From NCBI GenBank assembly GCA_035353615.1, contig DAOPZY010000001.1, forward strand, positions 185,169 to 249,168: DNA of 64,000 nucleotides, given 5' to 3'. The DNA is from CAXXOK01 sp035353615. GTDB taxonomy: Bacteria > Bacillota > Clostridia > Christensenellales > Aristaeellaceae. The number at the start of each line of letters is the position of its first letter. Positions within the stretch are counted from its first letter, which is position 1. Below the pieces are notes generated by a model. It did not search any database. It worked only from the letters and a program-made list of their open reading frames with translations, and was not told the origin of the DNA. Positions 51,916 through 61,186 of the stretch are shown here, one piece after another. Both the position numbers and the translations under genes were made by a program.

Positions 51916-52126
51916 GCGATTTCCCACCCACGCGCAAGAAATCTTTATAAAATCGGGGGTTTCGGCCTCACGCCCGCGAGGAGCGGCTGCCTCCGGGCCG
52001 AAAATCGAAACGATCGGGGCGAAAGGCGGCTTTTGCGTTATTCCGTCCCGTTGCGAACCCTCCCGCGCGCGGCGGGCCGCCGAACCCTCGCGCAAACGCT
52101 TCCGTCGCTTTGCCGATGCCCCGCTA

Positions 52127-52154
52127 TTGCCTCGGTTGCAAAATCTGCTATAAT
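52127..52154 (+). promoter_or_regulatory. Promoter of the flippase-mazG operon
   Basis: TTGCCT (52127-52132), a 16-base spacer and a perfect TATAAT (52149-52154), about 30 bases before the GTG start. Confidence 0.65.
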
Positions 52155-52185
52155 GATCGTTGACCAACGAAGCGGAGGCGCAAGG

Positions 52186-53817
52186 GTGAGCGATAAGCAA
52201 AAATCCATCGTCGGCGGCATGACGGTGTTGGGCATCACGGGCTTGATCTGTAAAATCGTCGCGGTGTTGTATCGCATCCCGCTGGCGTGGCTCATCGGCG
52301 AGCAGGGCATCGGCACTTTTCAGCTGGTGTTTCCAACCTATAATTTATTACTGACGCTATCCTCAGCGGGCCTTCCGGTTGCCATCAGCCGCATGGTCAG
52401 CTTCAGTCTGGCTAAAAACGATCCCCGCAACGCGCACCGCATTTTTCGCAGCGCCCTTTCCGTACTGACGCTGCTTGGCATCATCGGCACCTTCCTGATG
52501 ATCGTTTTCAATCCCTTTTTGAGCGACCGCGTGGGCGATCCGGAAACCAAGCTGGGCTTTGTGGCCATTGCCCCGGCGCTTGCCATCGTGTGCACCATGA
52601 GCGCGTTTCGCGGCTTCATGCAGGGCCAGCAGAACATGTTTCCCACGGCCATCAGCCAGCTGATTGAGCAGATCAGCAAGGTTATCATTTCGCTGCCGCT
52701 GGCGTGGATGGGCGCGCGGGTCGGCGTGACCGAGCCGGGGCAAATCAACATCGGGTTTGCGGCGGCGGGCGCGCTACTGGGCAATTCCATCGGCGAGGCT
52801 TGCGCGCTTTTCTACATGACGCTGGTCTACCGGCGCAACCGCCAGCCCATCCTGCGCCGCCCGCAGGATGAAAGCATCGAGCCGCTCAGCCGAAAAACCA
52901 TGATGCTTCGCCTGTTTTCCATGGCGATCCCCATCACGCTGGCCGCCTGCATTGTACCGCTTGCGGCGTTTATTGATTCCGGCATGATCGTCAATAACCT
53001 CATGGGCCCGGCAGGCTTTACCCGCGAGGAGGCGCGCGCCATGTACGGGCGCTATTCCGGGTACGTGATCAACCTGATCAACGTGCCCACGGCCCTTGCG
53101 CAGGCTATTTCCATGAGTCTGGTGCCCGCCGTGTCCGCGGCGATCGCGCGCAAGGATTGGCGCACGGTCCGCGTACAAAGCCACACCGGGCTTCGTATGG
53201 CTTTCCTGATCGGCCTTCCGTGCAGTTTGGGCATGAGCATGCTTTCCCGCGAAATTTTAACGCTCATTTACAGCTTCCCAACGCCTGCGGCGCTTGCGCA
53301 AACCTCGGAGCTGCTCTCCATGTCCAGCTTTACCATTGTGCTGTTTACGGTGGTGCAGGCGACCAGCGGCATTCTTCAGGGGTTGCGCAAACAGCGGATC
53401 CCCATGTATACGCTGCTATTGGGCGTCGGCCTTAAAATCCTGATGAACTATAACCTGATTGGCGTTCGGGATATTAACATCTACGGCGCGCCGCTCAGCT
53501 CGCTGGTTTGCTATCTGGTAAGTATGCTTCCCAACCTGTACTATGTGCACAAGTACGCGCACCTGCCGTTTGATCCGGTGAACATTTTCTTAAAGCCGCT
53601 TTTCGCAACGGCCGCCATGGGCGGGATCATCTATCTGTTGCAATGGGCGTTGCCCTCCAGCCGCGTTGTCACCATCCTGCTCATTTTGGGCGGCATTGTC
53701 GCGTATGCCGGCTTCGGATTGCTTTTTGGCGCGTTTACCAAGCAGGATTTGAAACCCTTCACAGGCGCTTTACGCCGTAAAAAGACCATCAAGGCACAGC
53801 CAGACCGTGCCGAATAG
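52186..53817 (+). CDS. SpoVB/MurJ-like polysaccharide flippase (MVF/MATE-related)
   Basis: A 543-residue membrane protein with about 14 hydrophobic segments, starting at GTG 52186 after GGAGGCG; the frame open far upstream is not supported. The N-terminus reads KSIVGGMTVLGITGLICKIVAVLYRIPLAWLIGEQGIG, the classic SpoVB/Wzx block. MSAFRGFMQGQQNMFPTA and LFTVVQATSGILQGLRKQRIPM follow. It probably flips a lipid-linked glycan, such as lipid II or a polysaccharide precursor. Position before mazG matches yabM-yabN of B. subtilis. A specific spore role is inference. Confidence 0.9.
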   Translation: MSDKQKSIVGGMTVLGITGLICKIVAVLYRIPLAWLIGEQGIGTFQLVFPTYNLLLTLSSAGLPVAISRMVSFSLAKNDPRNAHRIFRSALSVLTLLGIIGTFLMIVFNPFLSDRVGDPETKLGFVAIAPALAIVCTMSAFRGFMQGQQNMFPTAISQLIEQISKVIISLPLAWMGARVGVTEPGQINIGFAAAGALLGNSIGEACALFYMTLVYRRNRQPILRRPQDESIEPLSRKTMMLRLFSMAIPITLAACIVPLAAFIDSGMIVNNLMGPAGFTREEARAMYGRYSGYVINLINVPTALAQAISMSLVPAVSAAIARKDWRTVRVQSHTGLRMAFLIGLPCSLGMSMLSREILTLIYSFPTPAALAQTSELLSMSSFTIVLFTVVQATSGILQGLRKQRIPMYTLLLGVGLKILMNYNLIGVRDINIYGAPLSSLVCYLVSMLPNLYYVHKYAHLPFDPVNIFLKPLFATAAMGGIIYLLQWALPSSRVVTILLILGGIVAYAGFGLLFGAFTKQDLKPFTGALRRKKTIKAQPDRAE

Positions 53818-53830
53818 GGAGGTTACCGCC

Positions 53831-55285
53831 ATGCCGACCCTCACGATCCTGACCATATCCACCGGGGATGCCAGCCTGTTGACGCAGGGCGCGCTTCAGG
53901 CGTTGGAGCAGGCGCCCCTGCGCGTTCTCCGCACCGGGAAGCATCGCCTGGCCGCATGGCTTGACGAACGCGCGCTGCCCTATCAAACGCTTGATGATTT
54001 GTATGTGACCTGCGAGGATTTCGATCAGTTCAACCGCGAGGCGGCCAAGCGCCTGTTAACGCTGAGCCGGCAGGGAAACGTGGCGTACGCAGTTGCCGAT
54101 GCGGGGATGGATTCAACCGTTGCCGAGCTGCGGCAAAGCGCTACGCCGGAAACGGAAATTCTGGAACTGCCCGGCGTCAGCCACGCGGACCGCTGCCTTG
54201 CGCTGATGAAGGCAAGCCGTTCCGGTTTGCGCGTTTTAAGCGCCGAAAGCTTTCGCGCCGCGCGCGTAACGCCGGATGAGCCGCTGCTGCTGTGCGAGCT
54301 TCACAGCCGCGAGTGCGCAAGCGAGTGCAAGCTGCGCCTGATGCGGTTGCTCCCCGAAGATACGGCCGTCCAGTATTTTACCGGCACCGTCGAGGGCGCG
54401 CTTGTGCAAGCGGAAATTCCCCTCTACATGCTGGATCGGCAGGCGGTTTACGATCACCTGACCGCGTGCTACATACCGGCCGTGCCCATGCTGAACCGCG
54501 CTCGGTTTGATATGGACGATCTGGTCGCGGTGATGGCAAAGCTTCGCGCGCCCGACGGTTGCCCGTGGGATCGGGAGCAGAGCCACGAAAGCCTGCTGAC
54601 CAACCTGCTGGAAGAAAGCTATGAGTTTATCGGCGCGGTACGCGACGGCGATGTGGACCATATGTACGACGAACTGGGCGACGTGCTTTTGCAGGTTGTG
54701 TTTCACGCGGAAATCGCGCGCCAGCACGGCAATTTTGATATCAACGATGTAACCACCGCCATCACGCAAAAGATGATCGAACGCCACCCGCATATTTTCG
54801 GAACCGTGCATGCCGAAACCTCCGCGCAAGTGCTGGATAACTGGGACGCCATCAAGCGCCGCCAGCGCGGCATCCGCAGCGTATCCGAGGCGATGGAGGA
54901 CGTGTCTACCGGTCTAAGCCCGGCCATGCGCGCGGACAAGGTGCAGCACAAGGCGGCCAAAATTGGCTTTGATTTCCCCGATGCGCTTTCCGCGCTGGCA
55001 AAGGTGCATGAGGAAGCCGAAGAAGTGCGCGAGTGCCTTGAAAATGGCCAAAATCCGGAAATGGAGCTGGGCGACCTGTTCTTTTCCGCGGTGAACGTTT
55101 GCCGGTTATGCAAATTGAATCCGGATATTGCGTTATTCTCGGCCACAAATAAGTTTATCGACCGTTTCCGAAAAATGGAAAAATCGGTCGAAAAGGCCGG
55201 AAAATCAATCGAGGACTTGACTTTATCTGAAATGGATGTATACTGGGAAGCAGAAAAGCAAGCGAGCCCGTCATCCGAAGGCTAA
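53831..55285 (+). CDS. mazG: Nucleoside triphosphate pyrophosphohydrolase MazG fused to degenerate tetrapyrrole-methylase-like domain (YabN type)
   Basis: The ATG at 53831 follows GGGAGG; the frame seen from 53807 overlaps the flippase stop. Of 484 residues, about 1-220 is a tetrapyrrole-methylase-like domain whose SAM loops are worn (LTILTISTGDASL, YAVADAGMDST). Two MazG domains follow. The first holds CPWDREQSHESLLTNLLEES with EESYE and ELGD. The second holds HEEAEEV and ELGD. MazG removes pyrophosphate from NTPs, including damaged or aberrant ones. YabN proteins keep the methylase-like half, whose role is unknown. Confidence 0.93.
   Translation: MPTLTILTISTGDASLLTQGALQALEQAPLRVLRTGKHRLAAWLDERALPYQTLDDLYVTCEDFDQFNREAAKRLLTLSRQGNVAYAVADAGMDSTVAELRQSATPETEILELPGVSHADRCLALMKASRSGLRVLSAESFRAARVTPDEPLLLCELHSRECASECKLRLMRLLPEDTAVQYFTGTVEGALVQAEIPLYMLDRQAVYDHLTACYIPAVPMLNRARFDMDDLVAVMAKLRAPDGCPWDREQSHESLLTNLLEESYEFIGAVRDGDVDHMYDELGDVLLQVVFHAEIARQHGNFDINDVTTAITQKMIERHPHIFGTVHAETSAQVLDNWDAIKRRQRGIRSVSEAMEDVSTGLSPAMRADKVQHKAAKIGFDFPDALSALAKVHEEAEEVRECLENGQNPEMELGDLFFSAVNVCRLCKLNPDIALFSATNKFIDRFRKMEKSVEKAGKSIEDLTLSEMDVYWEAEKQASPSSEG
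55217..55244 (+). promoter_or_regulatory. Promoter of hup inside the mazG end
   Basis: TTGACT (55217-55222), a 16-base spacer and TATACT (55239-55244), within the last codons of mazG. The HU start is about 110 bases downstream. Confidence 0.6.
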
Positions 55286-55356
55286 AAGTCTGCTTTTCGA
55301 CGGTTAACCCGAAATATACCATGATGAATGGTCCAATTACGAAGGAGGAACTACCT

Positions 55357-55632
55357 ATGAACAAAGCTGAATTGACTGCCGCTATCGTGAAAAAGACTGG
55401 CTTCACCAAGAAAGACGCTGAAAAGGCCCTTGGCGCTGTGACCGAGTCGATCACCGAGGCTCTCGCTGCCGGTGAAAAGGTTCAGGTCGTCGGCTTCGGT
55501 TCTTATGAAGTGCGCAAACGTCCCGCCCGCGTTGCCCGCAACCCCCGCACTGGCGAGCAGATCAAGATCGCCGCGAGCAAAGCGCCCGTATTTAAGGCTG
55601 GCAAAGCCCTCAAGGACAGCGTCAACAAGTAA
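55357..55632 (+). CDS. hup: HU family DNA-binding protein
   Basis: HU is the histone-like protein that bends and compacts DNA. The start is the ATG at 55357 behind AAGGAGGAA. The protein has 91 residues: MNKAELTAAIVKKTGFTKKDAEKAL, then VQVVGFGSYEVRKRPAR, and the DNA-contacting arm ARNPRTGEQIKIAASKAP. Codon use is more biased than in its neighbours, typical of a highly expressed gene. It lies about 70 bases after mazG and has its own promoter and terminator. Confidence 0.97.
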   Translation: MNKAELTAAIVKKTGFTKKDAEKALGAVTESITEALAAGEKVQVVGFGSYEVRKRPARVARNPRTGEQIKIAASKAPVFKAGKALKDSVNK

Positions 55633-55672
55633 GCTCCAAAACGCAAACGTTCTGCGCAAGCAGGGCGTTGGG

Positions 55673-55703
55673 GCCGTCGGCAGGCAACTGCCGGCGGCTT
55701 TTT
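55673..55703 (+). terminator. Terminator of hup
   Basis: An 11-bp stem (55673-55683 with 55688-55698, one G-U pair) and a GCAA tetraloop are followed by TTTTT, about 40 bases after the hup stop. Confidence 0.9.
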
Positions 55704-55844
55704 GTATTTTGAACGGCAAGCCTTTGCCAACATGCGCATTCGCGCGGGGAAGCGAAACAAACGCGATCGCGCACCGCCGGTGGAAGGGGGTTGCGTTTAT
55801 CCCCTTGGCGCATTGCGGCGGGGCGGATAAGAGCCTTTCAACAG

Positions 55845-56065
55845 CAAAGCCCTCCGCACGGTGATCGTACGGAGGGCTGGCTTGTGCAAGAAGCTCTGCT
55901 GTGCGCTAACCCGCTCGTCTCATAGCCCTGCGGGCTGTTCGCTCGCTCGTTGGCTACACGCTGCGGCGTTAGGCTTGAGGTTCCACCCCAAACCCCGGCA
56001 GGAGCCTCGCCCCTGCACCCCGACAAGGGCTTCGCCCTTGACCCGGTTTCGCTGAGGCGAGGGGA
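55845..56065. repeat. Dispersed intergenic repeat, copy 6, with hairpin
   Basis: A 12-bp hairpin at 55848-55878 (AGCCCTCCGCAC / GTACGGAGGGCT) resembles that at 42457-42487. Repeat blocks follow: GCCCTGCGGGCTGTTCGCTC, TACACGCTGCGGCGTTAGGC, CCCCAAACCCCGGCAGG, CGACAAGGGCTTCGCCCTTG, ACCCGGTTTCGCTGAGGCGA. The gap 55633-56083 contains no gene. Confidence 0.7.
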
Positions 56066-56083
56066 GCTGTGCAATCTGAACCT

Positions 56084-57076
56084 TTACCGACCGCCCTTAT
56101 CGTACGGAATCCCTTCCGCTTTCGGCGCGCGGCTCTTTTTGCTGGTCAGGATCAGCACAATCATCGTTACAATATAGGGCAACATCAGGTAGATATACTC
56201 GGCGCTCTTAATACCCTCAAACTGCGGCAGGAAAGGAATGGACCCCGCGTAGGAGCCGATCACTTTGAAAAGCGCAAAGAACAGGCTTGCGCCCAGAATG
56301 TTGAGCGGTTTCCAGTTACCAAAGATCATCACCGCCAAAGCGAGGAAGCCATACCCGGCTACGCTGCTCTGGAACCCCGAACCGGCGGCCACCGTAAACG
56401 CAAACCCGCCGATGCCGCCCAGAAAGCCCGAGATCGACACGCCAAGGTACCGCATTTTGTAAACATTGATGCCTACGCTGTCCGCTGCCTGCGGATGCTC
56501 GCCGCAGCTGCGCAGCCGCAGCCCCAGCCTTGTTTTGTACAGCGCCACAATGGCAACGATCAACAGAATAAACGCAAGCGGCGTGGTCAAAAACAGGCTT
56601 TTGAAAATGAACCGCTCCAAAAAGCCGTTGCCGGCTGTAATGCCGAAATTCGCCTGCGTAATGCGCACCCAGCTTGGGATCAGGATGGTCGATTGTCCCT
56701 GCCCCTGAATAACCCAGGTAAGCACAATGGCAATCGCGGGCGCCATCATGTTAAGCGCGGTGCCGCCAATGGTCTGATCCGCCTTCAACTGGATGGAGGC
56801 AAACGCCAGCAGCAAGCTGAAAACCGCGCCCGTAACGGCGGCAATCAGCACCGCACCCAGCACCCACAGCTGGGAATACGCCGCGCCAATGCCGCTCGCC
56901 TCCACAACGCTGAGAAACAGGCAGCCAAACAGCGCGCCGATGACCATGATGCCTTCCAGCGCAATGTTGATAATGCCGCTGCGCTCGGAAAACATGCCGC
57001 CCAGCGCGACCAGCATCAGCGGTACCGCAAACAGGATGGTGCCGCTCAGGATATCCGCAATTACATTGGAGGTCAT
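56084..57076 (-). CDS. nupQ: Nucleoside ABC transporter permease (NupQ/YufQ-like)
   Basis: The 330-residue inner-membrane permease is one half of the membrane channel of a BmpA-type nucleoside importer. About nine hydrophobic segments are visible. The N-terminal LFAVPLMLVALGGMFSERSGIINIALEGIMVIGALFG is the hallmark of this branched-chain-type permease. The EAA-like loop reads CGEHPQAADSVGINVYKMRYLGV. The ATG overlaps the previous permease stop by four bases. It is the last gene of the transporter operon. Confidence 0.92.
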   Translation of the reverse strand: MTSNVIADILSGTILFAVPLMLVALGGMFSERSGIINIALEGIMVIGALFGCLFLSVVEASGIGAAYSQLWVLGAVLIAAVTGAVFSLLLAFASIQLKADQTIGGTALNMMAPAIAIVLTWVIQGQGQSTILIPSWVRITQANFGITAGNGFLERFIFKSLFLTTPLAFILLIVAIVALYKTRLGLRLRSCGEHPQAADSVGINVYKMRYLGVSISGFLGGIGGFAFTVAAGSGFQSSVAGYGFLALAVMIFGNWKPLNILGASLFFALFKVIGSYAGSIPFLPQFEGIKSAEYIYLMLPYIVTMIVLILTSKKSRAPKAEGIPYDKGGR

Positions 57077-58236
57077 TTCGCACTCTCCTCGCTTTCCGCC
57101 GCATCGTCCGAAGCGCTGCTGTCATCAAGCTCCTCATTGACGTTTTCCGTTTGGTTCCGCATGAGCAGTTTGCTGATCCAGCCCCGCATTAAAAGCGCAA
57201 ACGCGCTGAGGTAGATAATCACCGAGATGATGATATCAATAATTTCACGGGAGTATTCCGGTTGCAGCAAATCGCCGCCAACCTGAATGAAGCTGATAAA
57301 CAGGGCGCTGAAAATGGTACCCAGCGGGTTGGAGCTGGCCAGCAGCGCAACCGGGATGCCGTTAAAGCCCATGGCAAGCAGGCTTTTAACAATCGTATAC
57401 TGCGCGGTACCGCTCAGGTAGTACAGCCCGCCGCCGATGCCGGCCAGCGCGCCCGCGATTGTCATGGACAGGATGATGTTCCGTTTGGCGTTGATGCCCG
57501 CGTAATCGCTGGCAAATCGGTTGTAGCCGCAGGCTTTCAGCTCGTAGCCAAAGGTGGTGCGGTTCATCACCAGCCAGATAATCAGCGCAATCAGGATGGC
57601 GATGAAAACGGCAATGTTCATGTAGTTGGAGCCCAGCAACTGATCCAGCCCGGCTTTCGGGATGGTCGCGTTCGGGTTATAGGCTACAAACTTCGGGCTG
57701 GTCAGTGCGGCCGTGCGGTCCTTGTTGATCGCGCCCCAGGCATTGGCCAGCAAAAGGGGCATGTTGTTGATGCTCAGGTTAACCACAAACAGCGATATCC
57801 AGTTGAACATAATGGAGGTAATGACCTCGTTTACGTTAAACAGCGCCTTGCAAACGCCGGGGATGAAGCCCATCACCGCGCCCCCGACCATCGCCAGCAG
57901 GATGCCGGCCCACCACGGCAGGCGAAACTGGACAACCGCCACCAGCGAAAAGAATGCGCCAAGCGTGTACTGGCCGGTTGCGCCAATGTTGAACAGCCCG
58001 GTCTTGAACGCAAAGGCCACGGAAAGGCCGGTCATCAGCAGCGGCGCGCTCTGGTAAAAAACCTTAGCCAGCTTTTCACTGGACGTAAAACCGGCGGACA
58101 TCAGGTTGCCAAAACCGGGCAGGGCATAACGGGGGTTGAAAATCAGCAGCAGCGCAAAGCCGAACACCAACCCCATCACAATGGAGATCAGTGAGGCCAT
58201 CCCGTTAATCAACCCTTTATGATACTTGTGTTTCAT
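57073..58236 (-). CDS. nupP: Nucleoside ABC transporter permease (NupP/YufP-like)
   Basis: A 387-residue permease partner of NupQ. The N-terminal MASLISIVMGLVFGFALLLIF is a membrane anchor. TGLSVAFAFKTGLFNIGATGQYTLGAFF and LKACGYNRFASDYAGINAKRNIILSM are the conserved permease blocks. Residues 365-387 form an acidic cytoplasmic tail. It overlaps the ATPase stop by four bases. Confidence 0.92.
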   Translation of the reverse strand: MKHKYHKGLINGMASLISIVMGLVFGFALLLIFNPRYALPGFGNLMSAGFTSSEKLAKVFYQSAPLLMTGLSVAFAFKTGLFNIGATGQYTLGAFFSLVAVVQFRLPWWAGILLAMVGGAVMGFIPGVCKALFNVNEVITSIMFNWISLFVVNLSINNMPLLLANAWGAINKDRTAALTSPKFVAYNPNATIPKAGLDQLLGSNYMNIAVFIAILIALIIWLVMNRTTFGYELKACGYNRFASDYAGINAKRNIILSMTIAGALAGIGGGLYYLSGTAQYTIVKSLLAMGFNGIPVALLASSNPLGTIFSALFISFIQVGGDLLQPEYSREIIDIIISVIIYLSAFALLMRGWISKLLMRNQTENVNEELDDSSASDDAAESEESAK

Positions 58237-59777
58237 TGCTGTTCCACCTCCATCCGGCTTTGCCGGTTCGCGCCGGACATGTACAGGCCCAATTCCTGAG
58301 CCGTTGCGGATTTCGCGTCAATCTCCGCCACAATTTCGCCCTCAAACATCACCAAAATCCGGTCGCTGACGCTCATGACCTCGTCCAGCTCCAGCGAAAC
58401 CAGCAGCACCGCTTTCTGATCGTCCCTCGCGGCGAGAATCTGCTTATGAATGTATTCAATCGCGCCCACATCCAGGCCGCGCGTCGGCTGCATGGCGATA
58501 ATCACATCCGGTTGCAGGCTCAGTTCGCGCGCGACAATCGCCTTTTGCTGGTTACCGCCGCTCATGCTGCGCACAATGGTTGCGGAGCCTTGGCTGGAGC
58601 GGATATCAAAGCGTTTGGACAAATCGTCGCAGTAGCGGTACATTTCATCAAACCGCAAAAAGCCGGCGTGCTGAAAGGACGGGGTGTAGTAGTTTTTAAG
58701 GATGAGGTTTTCCGCTAAGGTATAGTCCAGCACCAGTCCGTACTTGTGCCGGTCCTCCGGAATATGGGCCAGCCCCAGATCGTTACGGCCGCGCACGTCC
58801 ATATGCGTAATGTCGTGATCGCCAATGTAGATGGCGCCGCTTTCGGGTTTCATCAGTCCGGTGAGCGCATACACCAGATCGCTCTGGCCGTTGCCGTCAA
58901 TGCCTGCGATCCCGACGATTTCGCCTTTATGCACCGTGAAGGAAACGTTGTTGACCTTCTTTTTGGCGTGGTGCTTATCCCCAACCACCAAATTCTGCAC
59001 CGTAAGCGCCGGATCCCCGGGCGTGGCCGGCGCTTTATCCAGCGTAAAGTTGATCTTGCGGCCAACCATCATTTCCGCCAGTTCATCCACCGTGGTATCG
59101 GCCACGTTGACAGTTCCGATCCCTTTCCCTTTGCGCAGCACGGTTACGCGGTCGGCGACCGCCATAATCTCATTCAGCTTGTGGGTAATAAAGAGGATGC
59201 TCTTGCCTTCTTGCGCGAAATTGCGCATAATCTGCATCAGCTCGGAAATTTCCTGCGGCGTGAGCACAGCGGTCGGCTCGTCAAAAATCAGGATGTCGTT
59301 TTCACGGAACAGCATCTTGAGGATTTCCACACGCTGCTGCATGCCTACGCCGATTTCTTCAATCAGCGCGTCCGGGTCCACTTGCAGGCCGTATTTTTCG
59401 CTCAGCTGCATCACCTTGGCGCGGGCCTCTTTCTTTTGTAAAAAGCCGTGTTTGGTTTCTTCCGCGCCCAGGATGATATTATCCAGCACCGTAAACACCT
59501 CCACCAGCTTAAAATGCTGGTGGACCATCCCGATGTTGAGGCGGTTGGCGTCGTTGGGGTCGTTGATCTGCACAACCTGCCCATCCTTTTTAATCACGCC
59601 GCCCTCCGGCTTATACAGGCCGAACAGCACGCTCATCAGCGTTGACTTTCCGGCGCCGTTTTCGCCAAGCAACGCGTGGATTTCGCCCTTTTTCAGCTGT
59701 AGGGTAACGTCGTCGTTGGCTATGATGCCCGGGAACTTTTTCGTGATGTTGAGCATCTCGATCACAAATTCGCTCAT
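58233..59777 (-). CDS. nupO: Nucleoside ABC transporter ATP-binding protein (NupO/YufO-like)
   Basis: A 514-residue duplicated ABC ATPase powering the NupPQ channel. The first half is fully canonical: LLGENGAGKSTLMSVLFG (Walker A), GVGMQQRVEILK (signature) and ILIFDEPTAVLTPQEI. The second half has the usual degenerate site of this class (IAGIDGNGQSDLVYAL) with MSGGNQQKAIVARELS and IAMQPTRGLDVGAIE. This intact pair is a useful contrast to the motif-less homologue at 776-2200. A 300-base gap separates it from the binding-protein gene. Confidence 0.95.
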   Translation of the reverse strand: MSEFVIEMLNITKKFPGIIANDDVTLQLKKGEIHALLGENGAGKSTLMSVLFGLYKPEGGVIKKDGQVVQINDPNDANRLNIGMVHQHFKLVEVFTVLDNIILGAEETKHGFLQKKEARAKVMQLSEKYGLQVDPDALIEEIGVGMQQRVEILKMLFRENDILIFDEPTAVLTPQEISELMQIMRNFAQEGKSILFITHKLNEIMAVADRVTVLRKGKGIGTVNVADTTVDELAEMMVGRKINFTLDKAPATPGDPALTVQNLVVGDKHHAKKKVNNVSFTVHKGEIVGIAGIDGNGQSDLVYALTGLMKPESGAIYIGDHDITHMDVRGRNDLGLAHIPEDRHKYGLVLDYTLAENLILKNYYTPSFQHAGFLRFDEMYRYCDDLSKRFDIRSSQGSATIVRSMSGGNQQKAIVARELSLQPDVIIAMQPTRGLDVGAIEYIHKQILAARDDQKAVLLVSLELDEVMSVSDRILVMFEGEIVAEIDAKSATAQELGLYMSGANRQSRMEVEQQ

Positions 59778-60038
59778 GAGTTATCCCTTCATCCCTTCGT
59801 ATTGATACTGGGTTCACATACAAACGCTGCCAACCGTTGGTTGCGCCAGCGTTGATATCTCAACCCGGTACGTGAAAATGAAAAAGACTAAGCATACGCC
59901 TAGCCTCTCCCAGCGCCCGCGTCGCAGCGATGGATAGCAAGGCGGATTCTGCGTGTTTACCGCTTCCTCCGACGCCGCCACATCACTGTGGCGACTCAAG
60001 CCGCCAGCCTGCCGCCCGCTTGCGCGATACGGCGATCA

Positions 60039-60068
60039 GGTCAGGCCGGGCTTACGCCCGACCTGACC
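60039..60068 (-). other. Stem-loop between the binding-protein and ATPase genes
   Basis: GGTCAGGCCGGGC (60039-60051) pairs with GCCCGACCTGACC (60056-60068), one mismatch, TTAC loop. It lies nine bases past the binding-protein stop on the minus strand and has no U-tract. Such a hairpin could stabilise the binding-protein message or attenuate readthrough into the ATPase gene. The rest of 59778-60077 holds nothing I can identify. Confidence 0.6.
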
Positions 60069-60077
60069 CGAACCACT

Positions 60078-61130
60078 TTACTCCTGATAATCCACGGTTA
60101 CGTTGGTGACGGTCGGGGCCGCGTCGGTGCTGTTGTTCACAACCACTTCGCCGCTCTTAACCTTCGCGTACAGCGCGTTGTATTCATCCACGGTGAAGGT
60201 CTTGAAACGCCAGGAACCTTCGGCGGTGGGCAGACCGGTGCAATCCTCGGCAGCGCCAAGCGTCACGGTTGTGCCGCCCTTGTCGCCCCAAGTGCCGCCG
60301 TTGGCGTACAGATCGGTCAGCGCCAACACGATGGAGTTCTTCAGGTCTTTCATAGCGGAGGTGATGATCAGGTCGCTGTCGTAAGCCTGGTCAACGTCCA
60401 CGCCGATAACCTTGCCGTTGGCGGCTTCAGCGGCCGCGATCGCGCTCTGGTAGATTTTGCCGCCGCAGGCGAATACCACTTCGACGCCTTCGGTGTACCA
60501 GCCGTCCATCTTGATCTTGATATCGTCCGTGGGGCCGAAGCCGCCGCAGTACCAATACTTGATCTCAACATCGGTCAGGCCCAGTTCTTTGGCAGCCGCG
60601 TCCGCGCCCTGCACAAAGCCGTAGCCGTAACGGACCACAGCGGGAACCGCCATGCCGCCCAGGAAGCCGAGCTTCTTATAGCCATCCTTCACGGCCGCAT
60701 AGCCCGCGAAGTAGCCGCTCTGCTCTTCTTTGTAGGAGATGGAATAGGTGTTGGGCAGCGGCGTGCCGCTGGGTGCCGTGTCCACCAGCAGGAAGGACAC
60801 ATCGGGGTAAGCGGCGGAAACCTCGGCAACGCTGTCGGCAAACAGGTAGCCAGGGGTCACAACAGCCTTGGCGCCCTTTTCAATAGCGGCCTTCATGCTT
60901 TCCACGCGGGCTTCGTTGCTGTCCTCAGAGGGACGGTAGTAGTTATACGTGATGCCGTTCGCTTCCGCGTAGGCTTTCACGCCTTCCCAGGTAGCCTGGT
61001 TGAAGCTGTGATCGTCAATGTTGCCAACGTCGGTAACCATCGCGATTTCGTACGTCCCCTCGGCCAGGGCGGATACGCCCATCGCCACAACGAGCGCCAG
61101 TGTCAAAAGGATAGCAATAACCTTTTTCAT
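60078..61130 (-). CDS. BmpA-family nucleoside-binding protein
   Basis: The extracellular substrate-binding protein of the NupOPQ-type importer, 350 residues, starting at ATG 61130 behind AAGGAGGAGACC. The signal peptide (MKKVIAILLTLALVVAMGVSALAEG) has an AxA cut and no lipobox cysteine, unusual for a Gram-positive binding protein. The Bmp fold shows as IAMVTDVGNIDDHSFNQATWEGVKAYA, then VVTPGYLFADSVAEVSAAYPDVSFLLVD, YFAGYAAVKDGYKKLGFLGGMAVPAV, and FACGGKIYQSAIAAAEAANGKVIGVDVDQ. Homologues bind guanosine, inosine and other purine nucleosides. Confidence 0.93.
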   Translation of the reverse strand: MKKVIAILLTLALVVAMGVSALAEGTYEIAMVTDVGNIDDHSFNQATWEGVKAYAEANGITYNYYRPSEDSNEARVESMKAAIEKGAKAVVTPGYLFADSVAEVSAAYPDVSFLLVDTAPSGTPLPNTYSISYKEEQSGYFAGYAAVKDGYKKLGFLGGMAVPAVVRYGYGFVQGADAAAKELGLTDVEIKYWYCGGFGPTDDIKIKMDGWYTEGVEVVFACGGKIYQSAIAAAEAANGKVIGVDVDQAYDSDLIITSAMKDLKNSIVLALTDLYANGGTWGDKGGTTVTLGAAEDCTGLPTAEGSWRFKTFTVDEYNALYAKVKSGEVVVNNSTDAAPTVTNVTVDYQE

Positions 61131-61186
61131 TCTTGGTCTCCTCCTTGCAATTTTCGGTGCATCACTGCACAACGAACTTCGTTTTG

